Source of the DNA: Pilatotrama ljubarskyi
Lineage: Eukaryota; Basidiomycota; Agaricomycetes; Polyporales; Polyporaceae
Assembly: GCA_022385805.1 (NCBI GenBank)
Contig: MU277762.1
Span: 13,849-77,848, forward strand
Direction: 5' to 3'
DNA length: 64,000 nucleotides
Shown piece by piece: positions 1 through 10,400 of the stretch. Under the pieces are notes generated by a model, which saw nothing but the letters and a program-made list of their open reading frames with translations, searched no databases and was not told where the DNA came from. The position numbers and the translations under genes were made by a program. The first letter of the stretch is position 1. Each line of letters starts with the position of its first letter.

Positions 1-347
1 CGGCCTCCGGGACTCCGGTCTTACCCCCGCACGGTACCTAACAACCTAACAGCTGACCGGCATTCAGGATTTAACACAGTGATAGAGTAGTCAAACACAT
101 CGGTCTTGACGATGATCTGATGGTCAGGTTCTCAGTGGTGCAGGATCAGCGCAGAAGTGAAGATCCGGTCCAGAACTTCTGTGGGAGTTCTGGGTTGAGG
201 TCATGCCCTCTGGTGGCATGAGATATGACATGTCCCTAACACCTCCGAGTCATCCTCCATGTCAGACCTTGTCTTCCCATCCCCCATTTGCCCTACCATG
301 GCTTCACCAGAGTACAGCACTACAGCTCCTACGTAGGCTACATCACT

Positions 348-1078
348 CAAAATAGCCATCCGTTTTTTTCCTGAGGCTGGGCCTCGTCCTCCTCTGTGCT
401 CCACCCAGCCAGCTTCAGCTTCAGCAACACAGCTTCAAGCTTTCCTAGCTTTGGCTTGCTCCATCTGGCCCTCCTGAGCTCTTTCTTGGCTAGTGTCCAC
501 TTCTTCTCCCAAGCTGCTAATTCATCGTGATACTGCTTCCTCTGTGCCATCACCTGGTCCTTCTGGCTATTCTCGCCCTTCTTCCACTCATCCATTTCCT
601 TATTGTACTTCTTCCTTTCTGCTTTCCGACTATTCAGCTCCTCCTGTCATCTCGCTTGTGATGCTGTGAACTTGGTCACTTGTGACATGAACTCGTCAGC
701 ATTTAGAAGTCTCGGCAACCTGTCCCCGAGCAGCTTGCGTTCTTTTGCCCTCACCTTGCCTCCTGTGCCTGAAGCATACACACCCTACAGCATGGTAGCT
801 GCCTGCATTGTGATCATTGCCAATTTCCATGACTTGTCCCTTCCCTCACTCTCTGTAAGGGCTCTTTGGAGTTCGCACTCAAGGTTAGTCATGGGTTCTC
901 TCTCCAGTAGAGCAGTATAGCAACACTTGTGGGGCAAAATTAGGATGGGATGGTAGTCAACCCCTCCTTTACCGTGCCTACGGTAGCCCTCAGCCCCAGC
1001 TACGTAACTCTCGTAACCACTGTGTAGCCCTGCTGTAGCACTCATAATGCCATGTTGATACAGATACACTACTCCCAC
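348..1078 (-). pseudogene. Broken transposon-derived ORF (charged coiled-coil C-terminal part)
   Basis: Read on the minus strand, one frame runs from about 1078 to a natural stop near 347 but is cut by an in-frame TAG near 785 and a TGA near 653. Between the stops the protein is continuous in character: a segment ending in DKSWKLAMITMQAATML, then a basic stretch with KERKLLGDRLPRLLNADEF, then a Lys/Glu-rich probable coiled coil with KSRKAERKK-like and WEKKWTLAKKELRRARW text. The style resembles the C-terminal tail of basidiomycete pogo/DDE-1 type transposon proteins, recalled from memory and not checked. No catalytic domain is present in the window. It may continue upstream as a more decayed copy through the polypurine tract, but nothing supports that. 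Confidence 0.45.
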
Positions 1079-1199
1079 TCACAATGATCAAGCAAACAGA
1101 TATATTGGCCACTTCAGACTAGCTACTACTACACGTAACAAATACAAGTCAAACATGAGCGCTGAGCAGTGACAACTAAGAGTAACAAGTGCCAGTGCA

Positions 1200-2060
1200 A
1201 GGGTCAGGGTGACAACAAGAGCAAGAGCAAGGGCAACTAGCGTTACAAGTGAGAATGACGAGGGGAAACAGGAAAGCGGGTGAGGCACAAGAGAAGTGAG
1301 AGCATAAGCGAGAGGGAGAGTGAGGTAGATGAGGGCGAGGGTGAGAACGAGGATGATGAGGACGGAGGCAAGGGCAGAGGTGACGAGAACGAGGGCAAGA
1401 GCGAGAGTGAGGAGGGCGAGAACGAGAGCAAGGAGGGCGAGAACGAGAGCAAGGAGAGCAAAGAGAACGAGAGCGAGGGCAAAGAGGACGAGGGCAAGGG
1501 CAAAGAGGACAAGGGTGAGGGCAAAGAGGACAAGGGTGAGGGCAAAGAGGATGAGGGCGACAGGCAACGAGAGTGAGAGCGAGAGCGAGAGCGACAAGCG
1601 TGGGCACGAGAGCGAGAGCGACAAGCGTGGGCACGAGAGCGAGGAGGACGAGGGCGAGAGCGAGGAAGACGAGGGCGAGAGTGACAAAGACGAGGGCGAG
1701 AGTGACAAAGACGAGGGCGAGAGCGAGGAGGACGAGGGCGAGAGCAACGAAGACGAGGGTGAGGACAACGAGGGCAATACAACGAGGGCAATACAGTGTG
1801 GACGAGAGCGACGTGACAAGGGCAAGAGCGATACGACAAGAGTGAAGGCAAGGGTGACATGACAAGCGAGGAGAGCAAGGGTGACATGATGAGAGCAAGG
1901 GCAATGGCGAGGGCAACAAGATGGGGGCAACACAACGAGGGCAAGGGCAACACAACGAGGGCAATGGCGATACGACAAGGACGAGGGTGATATGACGAGG
2001 ATATGACAAGAGCGAGGGCGAGGGTGATGAGAGCGAGAGCTAGAGCGAGACAGACAAGAG
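1200..2060. repeat. Long degenerate polypurine tract (GAGGGCGAGAGCGA-like)
   Basis: About 860 bp in which the plus strand is almost entirely purine broken by isolated C or T. It is built from drifting 6-12 bp units such as GAGGGCGAGAGC, GAGGACGAGGGC and ACAAGGGCAA. Because the units lack stop triplets, several frames stay open on both strands and give meaningless Glu/Arg/Lys-rich or Leu/Ser/Pro-rich translations. It is best read as a degenerate minisatellite. Mirror-symmetric purine tracts of this kind can form triplex DNA, which is an inference here. Confidence 0.8.
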
Positions 2061-2971
2061 GAAAATCGAGGGCGAGATAAAAGGAAGGCCAGCTGAGAGG
2101 GGTGCAAGAGATTGAATGGTGAGGGCAATGAGCGCAACTGAGGAGTGCAAGGAGAGACCAAGAATATGGAATAGCAACAATACAGCAGTACTCACAGATT
2201 AAAGCAGGAGCCAAGGATGAGGGTGTCGATAGAGAGGTGTCGATGAGAGCAGAGTATATAGGGAGACAAAACGTTGATGTGGCGAGTTAGGTTGAGATCT
2301 CAATGTCAACCTTGAGCATTAGCGCTCGTCTCCGATGCCATCCGATAAGGCCATTCTTATAATTCCGACAGCGGGGGCGGGTGTCTAGACCAGCTCGTCC
2401 GTGCTCGAGACAAGTGTGGACGTTCCACTCACTCTCTCAAACTGCATGCATCGTTCTAATGCACGCAGAGGCTCCATTGTACTCAAAAAAGATGCATTTG
2501 TGCTCTCAAAAATGTGCAGGACTTACATGGGCCACCCAGGACTACATATCTTCTGTGCTGGCTACACAGACTACGGAGACTGCATAGCCATCCACAAACT
2601 CTCTGTAGAAAATGCTTTTTCCTGATGAGGATAAGGACAAAGCAGAGAAGATTATTACTGTTTGCATAAAAGTTGTCATGTGACACATTGGCTTTCCAGG
2701 CTGCATTCCAGATATCAAAAAATTGTTGCAGCTCACAGAGCTCATAAATAATTCTTTTCTCATAAAAATAATAAAAGATTTACTGAACTGATTACAAGAG
2801 AAATCAAGATTTTTGAGGGACTTTGTACTAAGCTACAGATTTATCGAGGAGTGATGCCACAGACAAAGCCATATCAGTCACATGACAACTACTTTGCAAA
2901 TGGTAATAATGAGGGCTGTGATTAGATTAGATCAAAACATGATAAGATTGTGTTTGCCTATATCAAGTATA
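2061..2971. other. Gene-free, AT-rich stretch before the transposon
   Basis: No intact gene is seen. From about 2430 to 2960 the base composition is clearly more AT-rich than the host genes around it. Short open pieces on the plus strand (for example one reading PDEDKDKAEKIITVC near 2620, and IYRGVMPQTKPYQSHDNYF near 2840) look like remains of an old mobile element broken by stops. The final TA at 2970-2971 is the left target-site duplication of the element that starts at 2972. Confidence 0.4.
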
Positions 2972-2998
2972 AGGTAGGCCTCGCACAGATTCGACTAC
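2972..2998. repeat. Left terminal inverted repeat of the transposon
   Basis: 27 bp matching the reverse complement of 5967-5993 at 26 of 27 positions. It is preceded by the TA duplication. Confidence 0.88.
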
Positions 2999-3329
2999 GT
3001 CACATGACCTAAAAGCGTCATGCCAAGGCGATTCTGGCGGGCGTCCGGTCTGCCATTCAATGTATCAATGTCCGCAGGCTCCTTCAAAACCGCCACGAGG
3101 AAGTCAAAGAGAACGACATTCTCGAGGACTTCCTCGAGCCCGATTGTTTCTAGAGTAGAATGAGATCGATATACATGCCTGACAAGCAAGACTTGCGAAG
3201 GCGCCTAATGATTATAATATTGATTTATGTGAATTAGTGCTTAGCGCCTGCTGCTCGGAGTGGGGACAGTGGCCAGCAGTTGCGCGGGGAAGTCTCTGAA
3301 GCAGGCCGAACACATCTGGCCGCAGCAGG

Positions 3330-5780
3330 ATGGGGAAGAGGAAGAGCCATGTGTACCAGAGTATCAAGAACTTCGGTGAACGGGCACAAAAGCGCTTCCG
3401 ATTCGCATTCCCGGCCCCGACTCCCGTTGCCAGTGACAGCGGCGCAGGCGCGGCCATGCCAGCAAGACATGCAGCCTGTTCCGAGAAGGAGAACGTAGGT
3501 ATATATGATTTCCCGAGTGGAGAGAAGTACTCACCAAGTAGGGAAAGTGTCCACCCATCTTGACCGCTGGTCCGGCCCGAGCCTCTGCTGACAGCAATAC
3601 TAGCAACATCCCGGCGTCCGTTCCTGGGCTGCCGCGGCTGGATTCTCGAGAGGTCATGGCGCGCCGAACACAGACCCTGTCGGAGATCAGTCAATCGACA
3701 TGGAGCTCAAGTTCGGGAGGATGCTCCTCCCAATCCCCGGTCTATGCTGAAGCTGAGCGGCCAGGGCAGGCTGCCGGATTTGCATCTGGACTCGGAAGCT
3801 CACCGAGAGCACGGGAGCAGGGTGCCAGTGACGGATCCGAGGACACCGCCGCTGAGTTGCTCGCTGGGGATGTGACCGCAACATTGGCATCGGATCCTGT
3901 GTCAGCAGATGCCCATGCCCTGGGCGCACACTTCCGTGGGCGACCGCCTTCTGTGGAAGAAGCTGTCGCTGCACACACCAACATCAGGGAGCTCCTCCAA
4001 CCACGTCGTCACAATGGCAAACTGGGCCATCTTCCCTTCAATAAGGGAGATGATAGGCTCTACCTACGCATGGACCAGGTCCGGACAGTGCTGTGGCTCT
4101 ATACTTGCCCAGACGAGAGCCGCCGTGTCAGCTGGATCAAGGCTTCCGAACAGGCTGCATTCACGTACGAGGGAGGTCCTAGTTTGGCGAAGACATTGCA
4201 CGCGTGGGCATGCGCTTTCATAATCGACCGACACGCGCTTCCCTTTGAGGCTCGGGGCATCAATTCCAAGCATGCACTTCATGCACAGAATGATGACCTA
4301 TGTCGCGCCATTGTCGAACATCTCGAGCAGATTGGGAAGTACGTGCGTGCGCTCGACATCGTCGAATATCTTGCAAAACCCGAGGTGCAGGATGAGTTCG
4401 GCTTGAAGCGCACGGTCGGGCTCTCGACTGCACAGCGCTGGATGAACGAGCTTGGATATCGCTGGAAACGGACGCCGTCAGGTCAGTTTGTCGATGGCCA
4501 TCAACGTGAAGATGTCGTCCACTATCGCCAGGAAACCTTCCTTCCTAAAATGGCAATGTATGACGTCGATGCACCCCAGTTTGACTCTGAGCACGGAAAT
4601 CCCATTCCAGTCCCCCGTGCGTTTGGCCCTGTCAACCGTCTGACCCTCTACCTCTTCCACGATGAATCCATCTTCTACGCTCATGATCGACGTGAGGTCC
4701 GCTGGGTCCCGCAGGGTGAGACACCTGTTCCACGCAAGAAGGGAGAAGGTGTCTCACTCATGATTGCGGACCTGATGAGCCCGCAGCTTCCGACTGGATG
4801 GCTCCGCTCGAAGGATGGAACAAAGTCTGCTCGCGTGGTGTTCCGGTCAGGAAAGAACCGCGATGGCTACTTCACCAACCCTGATGTCCTGGCCCAGCTC
4901 ACTGCGGCCATGGATATTTGCATAGCGGACTACCCTGAGTACCGCATTGTCTTTGTCCTCGACAATGCCACTACACACACGAAGCGGGCAGATGACACCT
5001 TGTCAGCGCGGCTGATGTCAAAGGGCCCCACACGTGATGGCAATCCCATATTCGGAGTGGATAGGAATGTGTGTGGAGCAGACGGGAAGCTGGTCTACAA
5101 ACCGGATGGGAAGGTGCTCAAGGAGAAGGTTCGCATGGGTGATGCAAAGCTTCCCAACGGCCAACCTCAGTCACTCTACTTCCCGGAGGGTCATCCAAAG
5201 GCTGGCAGCTTCAAGGGTATGGTGCAGATCCTTGAAGAGCGTGGCTACACTGGTGTCTCGAACCTCCGGGCTGAGTGCCCGAGGTTCCACTGCACCCCTG
5301 GAGCCACACGCTGTTGCTGTCGGCGGTGGCTGTATGAGGAGCCAGACTTCCGAGAGGCAGAGAGTTTGGCAGAAGCCCATTGTCGAGCACGCAGATTTGA
5401 GGTTATCTTTCTGCCTAAATTCCATTGCGAGTTGAACCCGATCGAGCAGTGCTGGTGCGTCGCAAAGCGGACGTACCGGCAGTTTCCGCCTTCATCACTC
5501 GAGGCAGATCTGGAGCGGAACGTTCTTGCAGCCCTGGATTCTGTCGATATTATCAAGATGCGAAGGTGAGTGTCGAGCCTCTCTTGAGTCTCTGCTCAAG
5601 GAGTGTCGCATAAGTGAAACTAATGACCATCTCAGGTTCTGCAACCGCACACAACGGTTCATGGATGCTTATCGCAAGGGGCTCTCAGGCACACAAGCCG
5701 CGTGGGCATGCAAGAAGTACTCTGGTCACCGCACACTTCCACATAACATTCTCGAGGAGCTCGACAACCGAGTCCAATGA
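3330..5780 (+). CDS. DDE transposase of the TA-flanked transposon
   Basis: Model: exons 3330-3498, 3582-5565 and 5636-5780, giving 765 residues; both introns (83 and 70 nt) have GT-AG ends and restore one frame. The start MGKRKSHVYQSIKNF is the first ATG inside the element. The N-terminal half is low-complexity followed by a helix-turn-helix-like region (LSTAQRWMNELGYRWKR). The catalytic core is read as LYLFHDESIF (first Asp), VFVLDNATTHTKR (second Asp) and CELNPIEQCW (Glu). About 160 residues separate the second Asp from the Glu, far more than the 34-40 of ordinary Tc1/mariner enzymes. The insert carries a Cys/His cluster (AECPRFHC, then TRCCCRRW). The C-terminal exon ends LEELDNRVQ. It should cut and paste the flanking repeats at TA sites. 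Confidence 0.85.
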
Positions 5781-5966
5781 AATCTCTCCCACTATTTGCC
5801 ACTTCCCTTTATATGATTGCACACCTCTTAATCATGGTCTAGACATATTGTACATATATCCCAAGCACTGCAGCTTCGTACAACCCTTCTAATGTCAATG
5901 TAGATACCCATCTGTAGTAATCTCCTGATAACCCGAAGTGCACGTGATCTGTCACGCGTGACTCAG

Positions 5967-5993
5967 GTAGTCGATTCTGTGCGAGGCCTACCT
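5967..5993. repeat. Right terminal inverted repeat of the transposon
   Basis: 27 bp, inverted copy of 2972-2998 with one mismatch, followed by TA at 5994-5995. The 186 bp between the transposase stop and this repeat hold no gene. Confidence 0.88.
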
Positions 5994-5995
5994 TA

Positions 5996-6582
5996 CTACA
6001 GCGTGATATGTGACATGTCCGACTGACACAACAGGCTTTGTGATATTCACGGCCCCGGAAAAGTCACTGAAAAGGCCGGCGGGGTGGGATACTTTTCCGG
6101 ACTCCGGGATATCCTCGTAAAAGTGGCCGAAAAGGTTTTCTCTGAAAGCCTTTTCTGCAACTTTTACCCGCAGCGGAGCAACACATGAAAAGGCTTGTGA
6201 AAAGGTTTCCATACGCCCAGGCTTTTCCGAGAATGTTCGGGGGTCACGTATCTAGCTATGCCCGTCGTGTGAGGACCGGGAAAGTTGAAATTACGGGCTA
6301 CAGACATTACAGCCCTCACATTCATTCATTCTAAGGCTTATTGCCGGTCAAACCATAGCTTACGGCTGGGACTACAGGTATCAGTCTCTTTCAATAAGCA
6401 CGGAGAATGAGAAAGAGCGAGCTAAGGTGATTTCCGAATTGAGCGTCCCGAGGACCGGTCAAACACTGTAATCACTAGGCAGAACAGTTGTAGTTACAGC
6501 CAGTCTTGCCGTATCATGTCGCCCTTTGGACAATGGGCAATGGAGTGCTGCCGAGGGCACTGAGGCTCAAAAGTGGTAAAAA
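5996..6582. other. Intergenic, with reiterated AAAAGG/CCTTTT hexamers
   Basis: No gene supported. From about 6055 to 6225 the hexamer AAAAGG or its complement recurs roughly eight times in both orientations (for example around 6058, 6067, 6131, 6149, 6188 and 6201), giving a short irregular inverted-repeat field. A minus-strand open frame over it (5988-6212) has no recognisable protein and is taken as chance. Confidence 0.4.
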
Positions 6583-6668
6583 GGGCCCAACCGGGATTCG
6601 AACCCGGGATCCCTTGCAATCGGAGCTGAGTGCCCAAAGCAAGTATCTTACCTCTAGACCATTGGGCC
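6583..6668 (-). tRNA. tRNA-Pro (anticodon TGG) with intron
   Basis: The minus strand folds as a tRNA. The acceptor stem is GGCCCAA paired with TTGGGCC, the D arm begins GTCTAGAGGTAAGA, and the anticodon stem is CTTGC/GCAAG with loop TTTGG and anticodon TGG. The T arm GGTTCGAATCC is closed by CCCGG-type pairs. About 14 nt (cactcagctccgat) sit between positions 37 and 38, the canonical place for a eukaryotic tRNA intron. Removing them leaves 72 nt. The B box is intact, so it should be transcribed by RNA polymerase III. Confidence 0.92.
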
Positions 6669-6763
6669 GTTGGTGTGGGATATGTTAGGCCGGTTATGTC
6701 GATGGAGCAAAAGGACGGGGACTACGTCATACGAGAGCGATGTCCCCGCTCCTCCAGCCTCCC

Positions 6764-6831
6764 ACCACGACCACGACCAAGACAACGACAACGACAACGA
6801 CGACGACGACGACAACGACGACGACGACGAC

Positions 6832-6863
<32 letters not shown>

Positions 6864-6865
6864 CG
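6764..6865. repeat. (ACG)n microsatellite
   Basis: About 100 bp of ACG/AAC triplets ending exactly at the ATG of the next gene, hence probably in its 5' untranslated region. It can be translated as poly-Thr or poly-Asp in the plus frames, which I treat as artefact. Confidence 0.8.
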
Positions 6866-7154
6866 ATGTCTCCTACCGACGCCGTCTCCTACCCGCCCGC
6901 CGCCCACCTCGCGCACGCCGACTCCGCGAGCCGCCCGCTGCCCGTGCAGTCGCAGCCGTCGGCCATCCGTGCGATGTCGACGGATGCAGCTCAAGCTGGC
7001 GAGAAAGACGGACGTGCTGAGCGCATCCGTGGAGGATGCATTCCGTGCCCAGTACGTCGTAGTGATGACCGCGTGCACCGGTGTCGAGACTGAGCGGTGC
7101 GTTCAGAACGGCAGCATCTGCTACATCATCCCCATCCCCTGCCTCTGCTGTTGA
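6866..7154 (+). CDS. Small protein with Cys-rich C-terminus (77 aa)
   Basis: Model: exons 6866-7051 and 7107-7154, with a 55-nt GT-AG intron. The first ~55 residues are low-complexity and rich in Ala, Ser and Pro. The last 22 contain GGCIPCP, NGS and then CYIIPIPCLCC before the stop, that is six cysteines with Pro and Ile between them. I recall a family of short basidiomycete proteins ending in RGGCIPCP...CYIIPIPCCC; this could not be checked. No signal peptide is visible, and the Cys cluster at the very end suggests lipidation or metal binding, which is inference only. An internal ATG (MSTDAAQ) near residue 37 is an alternative start. The gene lies head-to-tail with recyclin-1, separated by 273 bp. 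Confidence 0.7.
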
Positions 7155-7218
7155 TCCCGCCACACGTACGCCCTCCTCTCCCCCGCTGCTCATCCCGCCC
7201 CAGCTCATCTTGCGACGC

Positions 7219-7226
7219 TATATAAT
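7219..7226 (+). promoter_or_regulatory. TATA-like box upstream of the recyclin gene
   Basis: TATATAAT lies 202 bp before the recyclin ATG and just after the small-protein gene. Spacing is long but the intervening DNA holds no other start. Weak evidence. Confidence 0.3.
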
Positions 7227-7427
7227 GTTTTGGAACGATACTCGTACGATCGAATAGACACGAATGTAATACACGCTGTGCTCTTTGTAACATCAGACGT
7301 CGTTTCCGCCCTCGCAGCCGCGCTCACCTTGACTGCGGACCACCACCACCGCTCAGTCCGCTGCCTCCATGTCGCTCTCACCTTGAGTTCACTCTCGTCG
7401 CGTCCGTCGAACGCCGTCAGATAGCTC

Positions 7428-10400
7428 ATGGACAAGTTTGCCACTCTCGAGCCCGTCCGTCTCTACACCGCCAACGCCAACGCACACCCCGCTTCCAACC
7501 GCTTCTCCTCCCACAAGCCCCCCGCTCCCTCCCTAGCCCGCACCCATGCCCCCGCACCCTTCCAGGTCATAGGCCGTCTCCCCGTCGACGTCCACATCCT
7601 CATCCTCACCGTCCTCCCCGTCCCCGACATCCCCGCCTATGCCCGCTGCTCTCGCGCCCTCGCCACCCTCGCCCGGGACGAGCGCGTCTGGGAGGCCCGC
7701 TGGAACGCCTTTGGCGTTCACGCACACAAGCTCGGCGACGTCCTCGACGCCCTCGAAGAAAAGCTCAAGGTCCAGAACGCCCTCGACCGCGGTCACGCCC
7801 CGCCCACCCTCGCTGCCACAGAGAGCCTAGACGACGACTTTGGCGACTTTGCCTCCGTCGGTGCGAATGCCGACGAGATGGGCGACTTCGTCGGCGCAGG
7901 CAGCGGTCCGTTCAGTCTCTCCACGCCCCGTACCCCCGCCTTCGTCAACGGACAATCCAAGACGTTCCGCGCTCTCTACATCCGTGCACACGCTCTTCTC
8001 AAGCCTCTCACCGCTGCTCTCTCTGCACCTCCTCACGCCGTCCTCTCGAACCTCTTCCCCTCGCCTGCCCCTCCCCTCCGCAGCCAAGCCCACACTTTGC
8101 GCTTGCTCTCCCGCTTTCTCTCCCCCGACGTCAAGCCCCTCTGCAACTGGGACGCCCTCGCCTCCGCCCTCCGAGCGGCCATCGATCGCTTCGAGGACAG
8201 CTTGCTCACCGCTTTCGATGTCGCCGACGGCAAGAACGACGAGCCGAGCATGCGCGAGGCCGCCGAGGCGAGCTGGGAGGTATGGGAGGGGCCGGGCGCA
8301 GATTGGGAGCTCGGCAAGGTCTGGGCGGAGAAGCTCGAGATCTTCTACCAGCAGAGCAAGTGGAAACCGCTCGACAACTTCACGTGCGTATATCCTTTCT
8401 ACCTCGCCGTCCTTGTTTGACTCTGGTACAGGAACGACTCCGAGCTGGACTTTACAGCCATGGACGAGTTCATGGCCGACATCCTCGCCGCCTTGGAAGA
8501 GCACGGGTCACGAGCCGTTCGCGTCTTCCCTCCAGACGCGGACGTGCTGATCTCCTTCGCCGACCGTCTCGCGAACGAGATCGTGAGTGCCAGCTACGCG
8601 CTCACTCGTCCCAGATCCCGCTGAAGCTGAACAGGTAGGCGAATACATCACCTCGTTGCTCACGCGCGCGCGAGAAATTTCGAATGAAATCTTCCTCAAA
8701 GCGACCGCCGCGAGCTTCAAGGAAGCCTGGCGCATGGTCGACGTCATCGTCAAAGTCGCATCCGCCAAGGACCCCAGCTTCCCGAAGACCAAGGCCGAAG
8801 ATGTCGTGTAGGTCCCTTGCGTACGCACTGCGGCGTCACGTATTGACCATGCACAGCTATCGCATGTTCGAGCCGAACATGGACGAGTATCTCGACGAAG
8901 AGGTGGAATTCGTCAAGCAAAGCTTCGAGATGACCTGCCGTTCTTGGGAGAAGCAGGTCTGTCCACCGCATTGCCACCTTCATGTTGAGACGCTCACGCT
9001 CCCTAGCTCTCCGAACACAAAGTTGCTGCGACCGCCACGCCCAACGCCGAGACGGCGCGTTTCCTCGGCTCCCACAACCCGGCGCAAGTCAAGCGCACCG
9101 TGCTCGCCTCTTTCACTGACGTCCTCCTCCTCCCCGTCACCATCGTCCCGCGGACGGTCGGCAAAGCCGTCGGCGCGGCCATCACCACTGGCAGCAGCGC
9201 CGCCGTGCAGGGCATCGCGATGCTCAACCCACAGCGCTGGGGTGCAACTGCAAGTGGAGGCAGCACGCCGGGTGGTGGTCAAGGTCCCTTCGCGTTCGGG
9301 CGCATGCCGTCGTGGAACGCGGGCGCCAAGGATGGCTACGTGCGCGATTTCGAGAAAGGCGGAGAAGCAACGCTCTTTGACATTGGCGCGGACGAGGAGG
9401 AGGAGGCCGGTCCTGAGGCGCTGAACCAAAAGAGCGAGGTTGAGAGCTCGACGACCGCTCGGTGTGAGTATGCTCACTCGCGCTCTCATCAGCTCAGGCA
9501 TTGATCACGGTTGCCAGCTTCATTGGCCATCTCTGTCACTCAAGGATCGCCAACCACAGCGGCGACATCGATCGATTCCACTCGAATCTCGACCCCGAAT
9601 CCAAATCCGCCAGCTTTTGACAACCTTGACCTCCTTCTGTCGTTGGACATTGCCTTGGAGCTCATCCACGCCGACCGTGAGTCGATGAAGCGTGCTGAGA
9701 CATTCTCAGGTTATCCGGGCGCGTACGGACATCGCGTCCGCGACACTATCGAAGAAATCTTCGTGCTCCTGTTGCAAGCTCTCGGAGAACGTCATATCAA
9801 GCCCGGCTTCGAGACGTAAGCCGAACCTCGATTATGCATGCGCAGTGTGCTGAGCTCTTGTAGCGCGATCCAACAGATGAAGGCCTACAAACCCGCAGAG
9901 CACGAGGAGACGAAGAGCGTCGCTCCCTTGCTGCAGTTCTTCGAGCTGGTTCATATCGGCGACACGATGCAGTCCATGATCCAGGTCTACTTCGACAAGG
10001 AGCTCGTGAGTGTTCTCCCCAAGTACGTCGCGCCTCAGCTAACCGCGCTCGTTTCCAGGCGCCTCATATCGATCGACACGACTTCCTGAACACCGTAGTG
10101 CGCGAGAAAAAGCACTTTGAGGACGTACTGGACGACTGCGTCGCTGGAGGACTGAATGCGGCCACTGACGCGCTCATGAATCAAGTGGGTCTGTCTGTCT
10201 CCGTGGTCCCCGGCAGCATATTGAGAAAGCCGTGCAGGTCGAGCACATCATTCAGACGCTGACGAAGCCGCGCGAATACTATCCGCCAGAAGACAGTCCG
10301 CTAGAGCTCGGACCGACGGAGGGATGTCGCGAAGCGATAAAGTGCTTGCAGATGCACTGTCAGCTGCTCAAAGGGAGCACGAGCAAGGAGGTCCTGGAGG

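Larger units (their letters stand above)
2972..5993 (+). mobile_element. Apparently intact Tc1/mariner-like DNA transposon
   Basis: A 3022-bp element bounded by 27-bp terminal inverted repeats with one mismatch (2972-2998 and 5967-5993). Both ends begin AGGTAGGCCTCGCACAGA when read inward. A TA dinucleotide lies on each side (2970-2971 and 5994-5995), the target-site duplication expected of the IS630/Tc1/mariner group. Between the repeats is a single gene, a DDE transposase read on the plus strand with no internal stop once two introns are removed. Near-identical ends and an open frame suggest recent activity. The element is longer than classical mariners because of its 765-residue transposase. 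Confidence 0.85.

Noticed and set aside
1088..2214. Long open frames of up to 357 codons on both strands
   Set aside because: They arise only because the polypurine repeat lacks stop triplets; the translations are monotonous (Leu/Ser/Pro or Glu/Arg/Lys) and overlap in several frames.
5988..6212. A 74-codon minus-strand frame (METFSQAFSC...)
   Set aside because: It lies on the AAAAGG hexamer field and has no partner exon or recognisable family.
6740..6865. Poly-Thr and poly-Asp proteins over the ACG microsatellite
   Set aside because: Frame-independent translation of a triplet repeat. The supported gene starts at the ATG immediately after it.
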